A stretch of DNA of 64,000 nt from Usnea hakonensis (taxonomy: Eukaryota; Ascomycota; Lecanoromycetes; Lecanorales; Parmeliaceae): the NCBI GenBank assembly GCA_013423325.1, contig BLJB01000068.1, positions 91,278 to 155,277 of the forward strand, in the 5' to 3' direction. How positions within the stretch are numbered: position 1 is the stretch's first letter; every line of letters starts with the position of its first letter. Shown here in pieces: positions 20,411 through 30,684 of the stretch. The position numbers and the translations under genes are program-made. A model generated the notes under the pieces. It saw only the letters and a program-made list of their open reading frames with translations, searched no databases and was not told where the DNA came from.

Positions 20411-23400
20411 ATGGCTCCACGCAAGACTGGTGCCATTCCCCCCTTTTTCTTCTCCAACTTCAATCTTGTGTCACCCTCTGACGGATGATTTCACTGGTCT
20501 AGCAATTCTCAGCGTGTACAACAAGCAGGGTCTGCTAGACCTTGCTAAGGGTTTAGTCAAACATGACATTCGTCTCCTGGCTTCGGGTGGTACTGCCAAA
20601 CGTCAGTCCTCCTCCTCAAGTCGAAATTTTCATCATCGGCATCTTGATTTTTTGAAGAATAAGTCGTAAAACGTGTTGGCTATCTTGCTTCTTCCTAGGC
20701 ATCTCAGAGCTCGTGTTCTATTACGGAACTACGTTACTGACATTGCAGCCGACAGTCGTTCGCGATGCAGGATTCCACGTAGAGTTCGTTGAAATCCTCT
20801 TCCCTACTATTTTCTAAGTCATAGACTGAAAGGCTGTGCTGCACAGAGACATCTCTGCCATAACGAATTCACCAGAGATTCTGAAAGGCAGAGTCAAGAC
20901 CTTGCATCCAAAGGTTCATGCGGGTATCCTTTCCACCAATTCAGAGAGTGACGAAAAGGACCTAGCCGAGCAGAATATAGACAAGGTCGATTTTGTTGTC
21001 TGCAACTTGTATCCTTGTAAGCAGAATCTTGGATCCCATGATTGCCTTGTCTCAGCGATGAACAAGTGATGACCCAAGACTTTGCTCTTAAACCATTTTT
21101 ATGGTTCAAGGTTCGCCCCGAGAAATGCTGACTCGGAAGTACTATAGTCAAAGACACTATTGCAAAGATCAACGTCACAATAGAGGAGGCCGTTGAGGAC
21201 ATTGACATTGGGGGCGTTACGTTGCTCCGAGCTGCAGCGAAAAATCATGCTCGTGTCTGTGTGCTGTCAGATCCACAAGATTATGCCGAATTCTTGCAAG
21301 GGCTGGAAAAGGGTGAGGTCACTGAGAAAAGTCGCCAACTCTACGCCCTGAAAAGTTTTGAGCACACTGCAGAATACGAAACCGCAATAGCAGATTTTTT
21401 TCGCAAGAGATATGCATCAGACGGTATCCAGCAAATGCAACTGAAATACGGAGCAAATCCGCATCAAAAACCTGCAGAAGTATTTAACAAGAACGGCCCG
21501 CTGCCATTCAAGGTGCTCAATGGTGCTCCGGGATACATTAATTTACTGGACTCACTCAATGCTTGGCCTCTAGTGAAAGAGCTGAAGCAGGCCCTCGGTC
21601 TTGCTGCAGCCGCTAGTTTCAAGCATGTTTCGCCGGCCGGAGCAGCTGTTGGTGTTCCTTTGACACAAGAAGAGAAAGAAGTATGCATGGTCGCGGATAT
21701 TGAAGGACTTCCGGAATCAGCTCTGGCTATGGCTTACGCCCGTGCGAGAGGAGCTGACAGGATGTAAGTCTATAATGCATATCTGAGAGGAAAGCATTCC
21801 TATAACGAGTACATGCTTCTCATAGATGATTGTGGTCTCTCTTCTGTGCTTTGATTTGCAAATGCTGACTCTATCTCCGCAGGTCAAGTTTCGGAGATAT
21901 TGTTGCGCTCTCAGATGTTGTGGATGTCCCGACTGCAAAGGTACGTGTGGTCTGCTTGGGAGTTGAGATCGGCTTGTACCCCTGACGTATATATTGAATG
22001 GCAGCACTAACCAAAAATCCAAGCACAGATTATCTCGCGCGAAGTATCTGATGGGTGTGTGAAGTTCCACCTTTTGTCTTGCCAATATCAATGAACATAT
22101 TCATATCTCATTTCTCCGGCTGCCGCTTGACTCTAGAGAATCATCCCCGTCCTTGATTTAAAGCTTTAAGAGGTATGCGCTAACGATCAATACTTCTAAA
22201 GTGTAATTGCCCCTGGATATTCTAAAGAGGCGTTCGAAATACTGTCGAAAAAGAAAGGCGGAAAGTAGGTTGTGTCATCTCCCAGCTTGAGTCTCCACTG
22301 ATGACTCTGCAAGATACATGGTATTAGAGATGGATGAATCTTACGAGCCACCCGCGATCGAGCAGAGAACTGTGTACGGTCTTTATTTGCAGGTCAATTT
22401 TCCTACACCCACAGAATCACAGACATTGACGTTCGACTACTTATCCTGAGTAGCAACATCACAACGATGTGAGAATTCGCCCGAATGATTCATTCAAGTC
22501 GATTCTTGCACCTAAGGACTCTCCTCCGCTACCCGAATCTGGTGAGTAGTCTAGATGTTCATCCCGTCTCATTGATCCCAAACCCCAACCATGCAGTCTG
22601 TTACACGAGCACTCGCTCTTCCTGGCCCCGTACTTTCTAAGTCAGAATCGATCTTGTAAGACAAACACTAATTATAAATCATATGCAGCGCTCCGAGATT
22701 TGACAGTGGCTGTACGTACTCTCCAATGTCATTCTGGTATAGCCGGTACTCGATCTCTAGACACCAAGCTCTGGGTCTAAGGACATATTTTGAGAGCATG
22801 GCACTAATTCTAAGCTTTCGTTAGACAATTGCTGTAAAGTATACCCAATCAAACTCAGTGTGCTACGGTAAGTGTCTTCAGCGTCTATCCTTGCCGTTTG
22901 AGGCCATAGTCGAGCCGTGAGACCAATCCTGGTCCTGCTCAGTAGTCCTACAGGCCAAAATGTCAATTCAATTGCTATTGTAAGGTGCTGACCTTTGAAA
23001 CGCGCATAGCTCTCAATGGGCAGGTCATTGGACTAGGTAGACCCGATTAGCTCGCCCGCATCCATCCGTTGAGCTAATTCTTGTCAAAGGCGCTGGGCAA
23101 CAATCACGCATTCATTGCACGCGTCTTGCTGGTGACAAAGCAGATAGCTGGTGGATGAGATATCATGAGCGAACCCTTGGACTGCGCTGGAAAAAAGGGG
23201 TGAAGAGGGCCGATAAGAGCAATGCAATTGACCTTTTTTGTGGAGCGCCGCCGAAATCGGGTACGCTTTCAGATTTTTTCAATTCCATGCATCATTCAAG
23301 CTTCAGTCTTGAAAGCTCGTTGTCCAATCCCAAAACACGCCGTATGGTTCAGTACTAGCCTTATAAGTATTGACTTTGGGATCACCCTTAGGTATCGAGA

Positions 23401-23947
23401 AGGAGGATTACGAGAGCAAATTCGAGGTCGTCCCTCAGCCATTTACCTCTGAGGAGCGTGAGAAATGGCTTAGCCATCTAAGCGAAGTTGCAGTGTCTTC
23501 CGACGCCTTCGTAAGCGACGACAATCACAAATCCCTTCCTGATCACTGATCTGTGAATGCAGTTTCCTTTCATTGACAATGTCCTAAGGGCGCATCGATC
23601 GGTACGTAGGCTTTGGAAGCAATGGCTTGACTTCTACGTACCATTATGAATTGCCCAGTCACACTTGTCGGAAAGGAAGACTGACAATTATAAGGGAGTA
23701 AAATACATCGCCGCTCCAATAGGCAGCCAGGCGGACAGCGACGTGTAAGTTTTCCCGTCCCTCATATGTATAGATAGACAACGTTGTCTCAAAACCAAAA
23801 GACTGACTAAGAAATTGGTTCCAGTTTCGCGACGTGCGAGAAGTTAGGCATCAAATTCGTCGAACAGAGCGTACGGCTTGTAAGTATATGGTTCGTTCAG
23901 AACTATTGCGGGGTGATACTGACCCAGAGGTATAGTTCCATCACTGA
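20411..23947 (+). CDS. ADE17: AICAR transformylase / IMP cyclohydrolase (PurH)
   Basis: Bifunctional enzyme for the last two steps of de novo IMP synthesis: formylation of AICAR with 10-formyl-THF, then ring closure. 594 aa from 19 exons: 20411-20429, 20503-20601, 20756-20783, 20847-21016, 21148-21763, 21883-21940, 22029-22054, 22202-22264, 22314-22392, 22454-22541, 22689-22711, 22825-22867, 23010-23036, 23090-23260, 23392-23510, 23563-23601, 23695-23744, 23825-23879, 23936-23947. Every junction keeps frame. Seen: N-terminal MGS-like cyclohydrolase domain (AILSVYNKQGLLDLAKGL, LLASGGTAK, GRVKTLHPKVHAGIL), then the transformylase domain with LKYGANPHQKPA, ASFKHVSPAGAAVG (catalytic Lys-His pair), and the C-terminal YIAAPIGSQADSDV...RLFHH. 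Length is normal for fungi. Odd: 18 introns, some exons only 12-28 nt; intron 1 starts GTGCCA. Could be ADE16 or ADE17; most filamentous fungi have one copy. Confidence 0.93.
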
Positions 23948-24313
23948 ACCTATCCCCAAGATCAAACTACGGGGTCTGCAATTCGGATATGAATAGCGCT
24001 ACGGACGGAGAAGAGCTGGGAGTATTGGATTATTATCTAAAAAGTCACATTCCTTTGTCCATTATCATGGTTCTATGTACTATTTAGTACTGAGAGATAT
24101 GATGTTCATTACCACTCGCCCAGGTTAAAGCCCACCAAATGATTCTAGACCCCGTCCGAGCCAATGATAGCTATCAATCCTACGGTGTTTCTGCATTCTG
24201 ATACCTAGCTCCTACAAGTATTCTACCTGCGCTAGCCCAATGTGAGCTAGCGACAATTTTGGACATTGTGATTTCCGAGCAGAGCTTCTTTCGATACGAC
24301 TAATGCTTGACCT
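23948..24313. other. short intergenic spacer
   Basis: 366 bp between two plus-strand genes; contains the terminator of PurH and the promoter of the JmjC gene. No distinct element seen. Confidence 0.5.
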
Positions 24314-25240
24314 ATGACCTACAACCTCTCCACACTACGAGCTGCAGTTTCCAGCAAACAGAACCTCTGTCGTACCTACAGCTCAACCGCGAAATGGCGT
24401 CCACTCCGCCTTCTGGAAGATGGCAGCTTGCAACCCTTCCGCGAGATGGCATTCGTCCCTTCAACCCCCGCTCTGCTGCCCAAAGTGTATCTCAACACCC
24501 TTCCAAGTATACAGAAATGGTTCCGCACCACTCGACATGAAGATGAGATTGGGAAGGTGTCTCTCAACTACTCATACCTCAGCAGCTTCGGCGATGCCAT
24601 TGTGCCTCTAGAATTCACACGATTGTCTACAATTTCATCGGCGGCTAATCAGGATGAAGACTCCTCATTTGTGCGGGCAGATGTACCATTTTCCATATTC
24701 CTGGAGTGGGCCAAGACCGTCACCTCCGAGACTTCGGAGCGATTGTATCTCGCACAGGCATCTTTCGCTAGTCTACCGGAAGCTCTGAGAATGGACTTGC
24801 CCGCGCCTGAGATTGTAGTAAAATCTGGGACGGGCGATATCTATGATGCGAATATCTGGATAGGTATGCCGCCCACGTACACACCACTGCACCGTGATCC
24901 CAACCCAAATCTCTTTGTGCAGCTTGCTGGGCATAAGGTGGTGCGAATCCTACCGCCAGAAATGGGGGATGGAGTCTTTGCAAAGGTTCAAAGATCGCTC
25001 GGCCGGTCCGCGTCCGCAGCGTTTAGAGGGGAAGATATGATGAAGGGGAAGGAAAAGAGGTTGCTTGAGGACCAAATCTGGAAGAACACTTCTGCTGGAT
25101 TTGGTGATGAGGCCGGTGAGGTTGGGTATGAAGCACATGTTGAGAGAGGCGACGGTCTATTCATCCCAAAAGGGTGGTGGCATAGTGTCAAGGGCGTAGG
25201 CGAAGGAATCACAGGATCTGTGAACTGGTGGTTCCGGTGA
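24314..25240 (+). CDS. JmjC-domain Fe(II)/2-oxoglutarate oxygenase
   Basis: 308 aa, single exon. Cupin_8/JmjC fold protein, the family of JMJD5/FIH-type protein hydroxylases or lysyl demethylases. Seen: N-terminus rich in R, S and T and poor in acidic residues (MTYNLSTLRAAVSSKQNLC...), consistent with mitochondrial import; iron triad His193 and Asp195 in TPLHRDPNPNL, and His290 in PKGWWHSVKG; NLFVQLAGHKVVRILPP is the strand after the HxD motif typical of this group. C-terminal GSVNWWFR is also typical. A loop of about 55 residues between the HxD and distal His is charged and low in conservation. Substrate unknown. It could act on a mitochondrial or ribosomal protein rather than histones; no chromatin-reader domain is present. 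Confidence 0.85.
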   Translation: MTYNLSTLRAAVSSKQNLCRTYSSTAKWRPLRLLEDGSLQPFREMAFVPSTPALLPKVYLNTLPSIQKWFRTTRHEDEIGKVSLNYSYLSSFGDAIVPLEFTRLSTISSAANQDEDSSFVRADVPFSIFLEWAKTVTSETSERLYLAQASFASLPEALRMDLPAPEIVVKSGTGDIYDANIWIGMPPTYTPLHRDPNPNLFVQLAGHKVVRILPPEMGDGVFAKVQRSLGRSASAAFRGEDMMKGKEKRLLEDQIWKNTSAGFGDEAGEVGYEAHVERGDGLFIPKGWWHSVKGVGEGITGSVNWWFR

Positions 25241-25487
25241 CAATAGGGGTCCTTCGATAGGATGATTTAGCTCTCTCCACCTTTAGCAATTGCAATTCGA
25301 CTCGGCCAATTCCCCAAGCATTAGCAACGCGTGAATAGGAGAAGACAGAAGGCCATAAAATATTGGCGAGGACCGGTAGATGTCTCGCACAACATCCACG
25401 CACCAATACTTGTAATCCTTCCCTTAAACAGCCAAACATGACCTCAACTCCCCCAAAATAGAAACCCTCTTCCCCAACATCCGCAGA

Positions 25488-26346
25488 ATGAACACAACCC
25501 TCGAACCCTACGTCCTCTTCGGCTCAACCAAGTACTTCTCTCCCTTTCCCCCCCCCCTTCTCCCCAACACTTCCCGCCCTCTCCACCCACAGCTCTCCCT
25601 AACCCCAACCACAGACCCTGGCTCCCCCCACCCTGGACCACAACCGACGACCGCGTCCGCGGCGGCGCTTCCCAATCTCACCTCTCCGCCCTCCCTGACA
25701 ACAACGCCCGTTTCCACGGCCATCTAGACACCTCCACGCTCGGCGGAGCAGGCTTTGCTTCACAGTTCAGTCCTCCGCCTCCGGGAGACGTTGCGGGGGG
25801 CATAAAGGAAGAAGGGGGTGAACAGAATGCTGCTGATGAGGGGGAGGAGGAGGAGGAAAGGAGTTGGGATTTGAGCGCTTATGATGGCATTGAGGTGCTG
25901 TTGGGAGGGGAGGAAGGTGATGGTGGTGGGAAGGTGTATACGTTGATATTGAAAGATGAGGCGGGGGCTGGGAAGAGAGAGGATGGGAGGGAGAGGGCGG
26001 GGGTTAGTTGGGAGGTGGATTTCAAGACTGGAGAGGAGGAAGGGAGGACGGTTTGGGTGCCGTGGGGAGAGTTCAAGGCTACGTATCGGGGCAAGGAGAT
26101 GGAGGATGCTGGGGAACTGAAGACGGGTGAGGTCAGGAGGATAGGGCTCATGATGAGGAGGTGAGTTGGGGGCAGTTTTTATTCCTTGGAGCACTCGTGT
26201 GTGTGTGGGAGAAGGGTTTGATGTCAGAGCTGACTTTAGTACGCTCTAGCTATTTTGGAAAGCAAGAAGGCGATTTTAGTCTGGTGTTAAGGTCTATTCG
26301 TGCTAGGAAGAAGACGAAAGAGGAAGAGAAGGGAGGGAGGTTGTGA
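25488..26346 (+). CDS. CIA30: complex I intermediate-associated protein 30 (CIA30)
   Basis: Assembly factor (NDUFAF1 family) for mitochondrial NADH:ubiquinone oxidoreductase. Three exons, 25488-25531, 25615-26160, 26250-26346; introns of 83 and 89 nt; 228 aa. Seen: FGSTKPWLPPPWTTTDDRVRGG, ARFHGHLDTSTLGGAGFASQ, WDLSAYDGIEVLL, YTLILKDE, VSWEVDF, TYRGKEMEDAGEL, IGLMMRS, FGKQEGDFSLVLRSIRA: the CIA30 domain in order over nearly the whole protein. A Glu/Gly-rich insert (residues about 95-115) sits between the first two blocks. Short protein without a clear cleavable presequence, as in other fungal members of the short type. The second intron falls inside a serine codon just before YFGKQEGDF. Confidence 0.93.
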
Positions 26347-27556
26347 AGGCTGTGGGCAGCTTGTAAGGATCTATACCCGAGAGTACGGATTCGGCGAATC
26401 AACGACCAAGAAAGTCAAGGGGAGCTGGTTGGCTCTGAGGAATCGGATGTGTCTGCATCTTCGAGCCAGCTACCCGCTGCCAGTCCTTCCCGACTTTGCA
26501 CGGACTCGCACAACACGTTGGGAAACCAAGGCCGCCCTCAAAGCAGAATAGCATCCGTCTACTGCCTTAATTGTAAGGTCGTGCTGCCTCAAGCGTCGGA
26601 AACATGCATATGCAATTTGTGGACGGGTGGCAAGTTGCAATCGCATTCGCAGACTCGATCACTATCTAATGGGAGTGCACACGTATGAGTGGCCCCTCTG
26701 ATACGGCTGAACGAAATTGGGTGTCGTTCACGCCGGAGATCTGTCAAAGCATGATTGCCAAAGCAGAAGTATGTATGTATTTAAGCGGCATCAAGCAAAT
26801 ACTACAATCCGGTAAAAGATACAAAGCCAAAAAAACAAAAAAAAAGCTCCTCTAAATCGGCCATCGAACAGGTAAAAACAAAAGCAAAGCACCCGCGGGA
26901 TTTCGGACAGATAGTAAGGAAAACAATCAGCTTCATCATATTATAGATACCCTGAAGTCGCGCTACCCAATGTGAGCCATGTGCAGTGAGATATATTGTT
27001 CAGCACAGACTGAAAAGGATGCCGAACCATCCATCAGATCCTACAGGTACCAACATCGAAAACCAATGAAGAATCTGACACTACAAGTCGATGCGCGAGA
27101 CCTGGAGGATGATGTGCTGATTGTAAGGAAGTTGGTAGCTTGAGAGAGCCATAGAAAGAATTGCAGGTTCAAGGATACCTATGTCAAATGGCCAGTCCCG
27201 ACTCTCCTTTCGGTATACATTTCAGGTGAAATCTAATCGGCTTCTACATGCCAGCTTGCAGTCATATCTTCACGGTGAAAGAAATGCTCCGAAGAGGAGA
27301 ACCGTCCGCATGACATGTGTTTCGCATCGTAGATGTAAAATTTGGACCTTCATTTGCGACAAAACACATGCCGTTGCAAAATGGAGCAGAAATGCTAATA
27401 TGTACATGGCGGGAGTGCGGAAAGTCCCTTTTCCCGTTGGACGTTTGCTCGGAGGATCGATGCCTGACCATAACTCCAACCACCTTTATGTTGAACCACA
27501 TTACGTTCCCCAAAGCTAACCCCTGAGCACTTGTCTTTTGGTGAGTTTGCCGCGTG
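26347..27556. other. intergenic, 1.2 kb
   Basis: No gene recognised. Short frames exist on both strands but resemble nothing. A-rich stretch aaaaaaacaaaaaaaaa at about 26830. Confidence 0.5.
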
Positions 27557-28087
27557 CTACACAGTCCTGTCCCTCTTCCAGTCCTTCCTGTTCGGCTTGA
27601 ACTTTGCCAGATGGTCTTCGTCTATGCCCCTATTATGCTCCTTTATGAAATACGAGTCTGGCTCGCGGGTGTCATGTCTTGTCTCCCGTGCACCCAAACC
27701 TCCCTTACTTGCTCTGGCACCGGCTGCCGTCAATCTGCTCTCGATGTCTCCGGAGCGGGACCGGGATGAAATTTGTTCGGGCCAAGCCTCCTCCGACTGG
27801 CTTGGCACGACTGCCGATACATTTGCTCTGCTGTCCGGTTCAGCCTGGGTAGGGTACGCGCACTGCAACGCCCCTTGTCTGCAGCGTTGGCAAGGTGTCT
27901 CGCCATTGCATTCGGAGAGGCTTCGACTGCATTCGAGACACGCCGGTGGAGCTCGACTTGGGTAAATGCAATTCAAGGAGTAGTGACCGCAGCGGAGGCA
28001 AGGTATTTGACCGTTGCATGGAGAACCATTTTCAATGCACTGGTGGCATCCCAACGGGACACGACTCCCCTCCTGTTTACGGTCCAT
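27557..28087 (-). CDS. small protein with two tandem Zn2Cys6-like clusters
   Basis: 176 aa from the first ATG (MDRKQEGSRVPLGC). Seen: two consecutive cysteine clusters with identical spacing C-x2-C-x6-C-x5-C-x2-C-x6-C: Cys14, 17, 24, 30, 33, 40 and Cys50, 53, 60, 66, 69, 76, that is a 36-residue repeat (CHQCIENGSPCNGQIPCLRC and CLECSRSLSECNGETPCQRC). The spacing is that of the fungal Zn(II)2Cys6 binuclear cluster, but the basic residues between the second and third Cys that contact DNA in Gal4-type factors (R-x-R-K-x-K) are missing in both. The remainder is charged, probably disordered, with a basic end (KFKPNRKDWKRDR). No fungal-TF middle homology region. Not a standard transcription factor; a metal-binding or protein-interaction role is possible. 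Overlapping antisense frames look like shadows. Confidence 0.65.
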   Translation of the reverse strand: MDRKQEGSRVPLGCHQCIENGSPCNGQIPCLRCGHYSLNCIYPSRAPPACLECSRSLSECNGETPCQRCRQGALQCAYPTQAEPDSRANVSAVVPSQSEEAWPEQISSRSRSGDIESRLTAAGARASKGGLGARETRHDTREPDSYFIKEHNRGIDEDHLAKFKPNRKDWKRDRTV

Positions 28088-28934
28088 TGTGTAGAACAGC
28101 GGGCTCGCTGTGTGCCCACAGAGCGGTTGGGAGACGGGAGTCCCCAACGTCGTTTGTAGCGAAACTAGTCGAGACTATTTGGTTTGGATTGGGAGCGGAT
28201 CTGGCTTTTGGAACGACCCTGCCTGCGTTGACAAGACCTTGACCGTGACACTGCGAAGCGCGTTCTCGGACCGATGGATTTGATAAGCAACGTTGAAATG
28301 AGCGGGATCTATAAGAGTAGTGTATAGAGCGTAAGGGAGGCCTGGTCTGTTTGCCTCACTCATCACCATCCTGAGCAGATCGCCGCCCCAGAATGCTGCC
28401 CAACATTATGGCAGATCTGAAATAAGCAATGGATCCATCATATCCTGGACCCCCGGAATGCGAGGTACTCCTAGCTGCAGCATTAGTGCGCTGACAAGTG
28501 ATCATTATTTTCGCATCAGAATCGACCAATCGATTAAATGAAGGAAGGATGACAAGATTTAGAAAGTCAGCCACAAAGAAGATTTTCTGATTGCGAGGCC
28601 CGGCAGCGACATGTAACAGAAATCACTCTGCCGGCTCCAATTCATACTTCTCGTTTGATGGCACTATGGACCACCAGTGCGTCCTATGACACCATATCTG
28701 AAAAATGCTCCGCTCATGGATTATTACGAGGTCAAACATTGTCTCATGGTGATGCACAGCCTCATCATCCTGAGGAGACAGCGTCTCCGGTAGAGGTCCC
28801 TCAATTCCGAGGTGCCTTATGATCCTACCATCATCAGTCGTAGACAGCGCATTTTGGACTTTGGCCGGCCGGTTTCCCAAGTCGTCCTTCGCTTTGCATT
28901 GAACTCGTAGCTTTCGTTCGACCCTCGGGTATCC
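28088..28934. other. intergenic / unassigned, 0.85 kb
   Basis: A minus-strand frame of about 85 codons ends at 28623 but lacks an ATG and resembles no family I know; other short frames likewise. Left unassigned. Confidence 0.45.
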
Positions 28935-29618
28935 TTATTCCGCAACGGTCTTCACAGCTTCCTCGAAGTCAGGTATCCAGTCTGCCCTCTCAGCAGCCCC
29001 TCCCCATCTGACCACCCCATTCCTATCTACAGCAAAGCTTCCACTAGTCTGCCACCTGCTCCCACTCTCGGTTGGTCTTTTCCACTGCAAAGGTTCAGAA
29101 ACCGCCTTTTAAGACGATGCATCCCCGCCACGTGCCTTGCGATACATTTTGAGGTCATGAAGTAGGAAGCACTGGACGGCAAAGCTACTTACAATTTCCT
29201 GATCCTTCCCCAGCCGATACGCGTTCCACAAGTTTTTTGGATTCAGAACGTGCCAGAAACCACTCACGCCCAGGCCCCAGCATGCAAATAGCTTTCTTTC
29301 ACAGTCCACAATGATGCGGACATTGCCCGCGCTGCCAACGGCTTCGAGCCATTTGTCCGTGGCGGATTGGTCGCTGTGAGAGATGGCGACAAAATTGACA
29401 GATGGGGTGGCGAAGGCCGCGGCGCGAAGGGATCTAAAGGCCTTCTCCGCAAAGGGGCACCCGCAGTGGCGCAGGAAGGTGAGGATGGTGGGTTTCTCAT
29501 CGGTGTTGGAAAATTGAAGCTCTGATGTGGACGGAGCGTTAGCGCCAATGGAGGGTATGGGAGATGTGGAGAGGTGCGAGGGGAAGATCCATGATGCTGC
29601 CTCTTGTTGGAAGGTCAT
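28935..29618 (-). CDS. PRXL2 / AhpC-TSA-like thioredoxin-fold protein
   Basis: Two exons, 29618-29193 and 29084-28935, intron of 108 nt (GTAAGT...TTGCAG); 191 aa. Seen: TILTFLRHCGCPFAEKAFRSL, where the CGCPF element occupies the place of the redox-active site in the AhpC/TSA_2 (PRXL2-like) family; VNFVAISHSDQSATDKWL; CWGLGVSGFWHVLNPKNLW; and in exon 2 ESGSRWQTSGSFAVDRNG with VVRWGGAAERADWIPDFEE, a block typical of fungal members. The retained-intron reading ends early at a stop and lacks this block, so splicing is well supported. Likely a cytosolic thiol-dependent antioxidant or redox protein; activity is inferred from the family only. Confidence 0.85.
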
Positions 29619-30684
29619 GATGAATGTCGAGGTGGGACGGAATGATGCTGTGAAGCAAAGCAAAATACTAGGGATTCGGGAGAAGTAGGTAAGGTAGGGA
29701 GAGGATGCAAGGTACGAGTACTAGTAACATCTGGATACCATATCATGATACTCGTAGCTAACTATAGCCTATGCATAATGCGCCGGGCAGATCGTCATCA
29801 GGTGAGCTGATACTTCAACCTTCGACAGCTCGACCAATGAGCAAAAACATAGATATATTGATCAGATCTAATTCTATATCTGTAATCGTATATGCGGTCT
29901 AGTCATTGAGTCAAATCAATGAGATGAGTCTGCATGATAAATGCTTTCTTTCTTTCAACCTCCGCCTTTCTCACTACCCCCAAAATCAAAGTTGATATAC
30001 TGCTTTCTCCTCTCATACGAGATTTTCTGAACACCAGTGACTTTATAAGGAGACCTCACCTTTAGTCTCGTTGCTTTATCTAAGCTAAGTACATAAAAGT
30101 AAGGTACATACGAATACAGCGAGTTGAGCGTTTGTCTTGGCGGAAGTCGTCCCCCGAAGCGAGAAAAAACCAGGCCAATAAAATGCTACATGTATAATTT
30201 TTGACACACACAATAACCAAACAGTATGTCGCCTTTCCTGGATCCCTAATCATGGAAACATCTCCACCGAGTTGAGGGAATCTTGGATGTATCATTCTGG
30301 CCATACTCTATGCCTCCGTCTCCGCCTCCGATTCCGCTTCCGCTTGTGCAGCATGCAAGGCTCTGCATGCCGCGGCAAGGATGTATTGTTTGAACATTGT
30401 ATTTGAATTTGGAATTTGGAAATGCAAATTTTGCCGAACAGCTGTGGCTCATACGTGCAATTCGAAACGAAGGACACCCTGTACTATAACGACTCGTCTT
30501 CGGGAAGTAAATACACAAACTTCGTACCGTCATCAAATGCTCAGAGTCGGACAATGTAGAATTTTCACGGGAGACAAGAAGGTGGCATCATGGTCTTCCT
30601 CGCATTCCGTCCTCCCGCCAGTCCTATGGTCCAGGACCCCATTCTTTCCACCTATGCCGAATACCTGTAGACTACATTCCCCGC
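29619..30684. other. intergenic, 1.07 kb
   Basis: Promoter of the PRXL2-like gene (minus) and 3' flank of the permease gene. Short frames only; none recognised. Confidence 0.5.

Noticed and set aside
20411..23947. PurH as a pseudogene because its reading is fragmented
   Set aside because: Every break coincides with GT...AG signals and the joined exons give a full-length enzyme with all motifs.
27531..28242. Plus-strand frames opposite the double zinc-cluster gene
   Set aside because: No recognisable domain; the minus strand has the regular 12-cysteine pattern.
28623..28880. 85-codon minus-strand frame
   Set aside because: No ATG, no family resemblance, no linking splice sites found.
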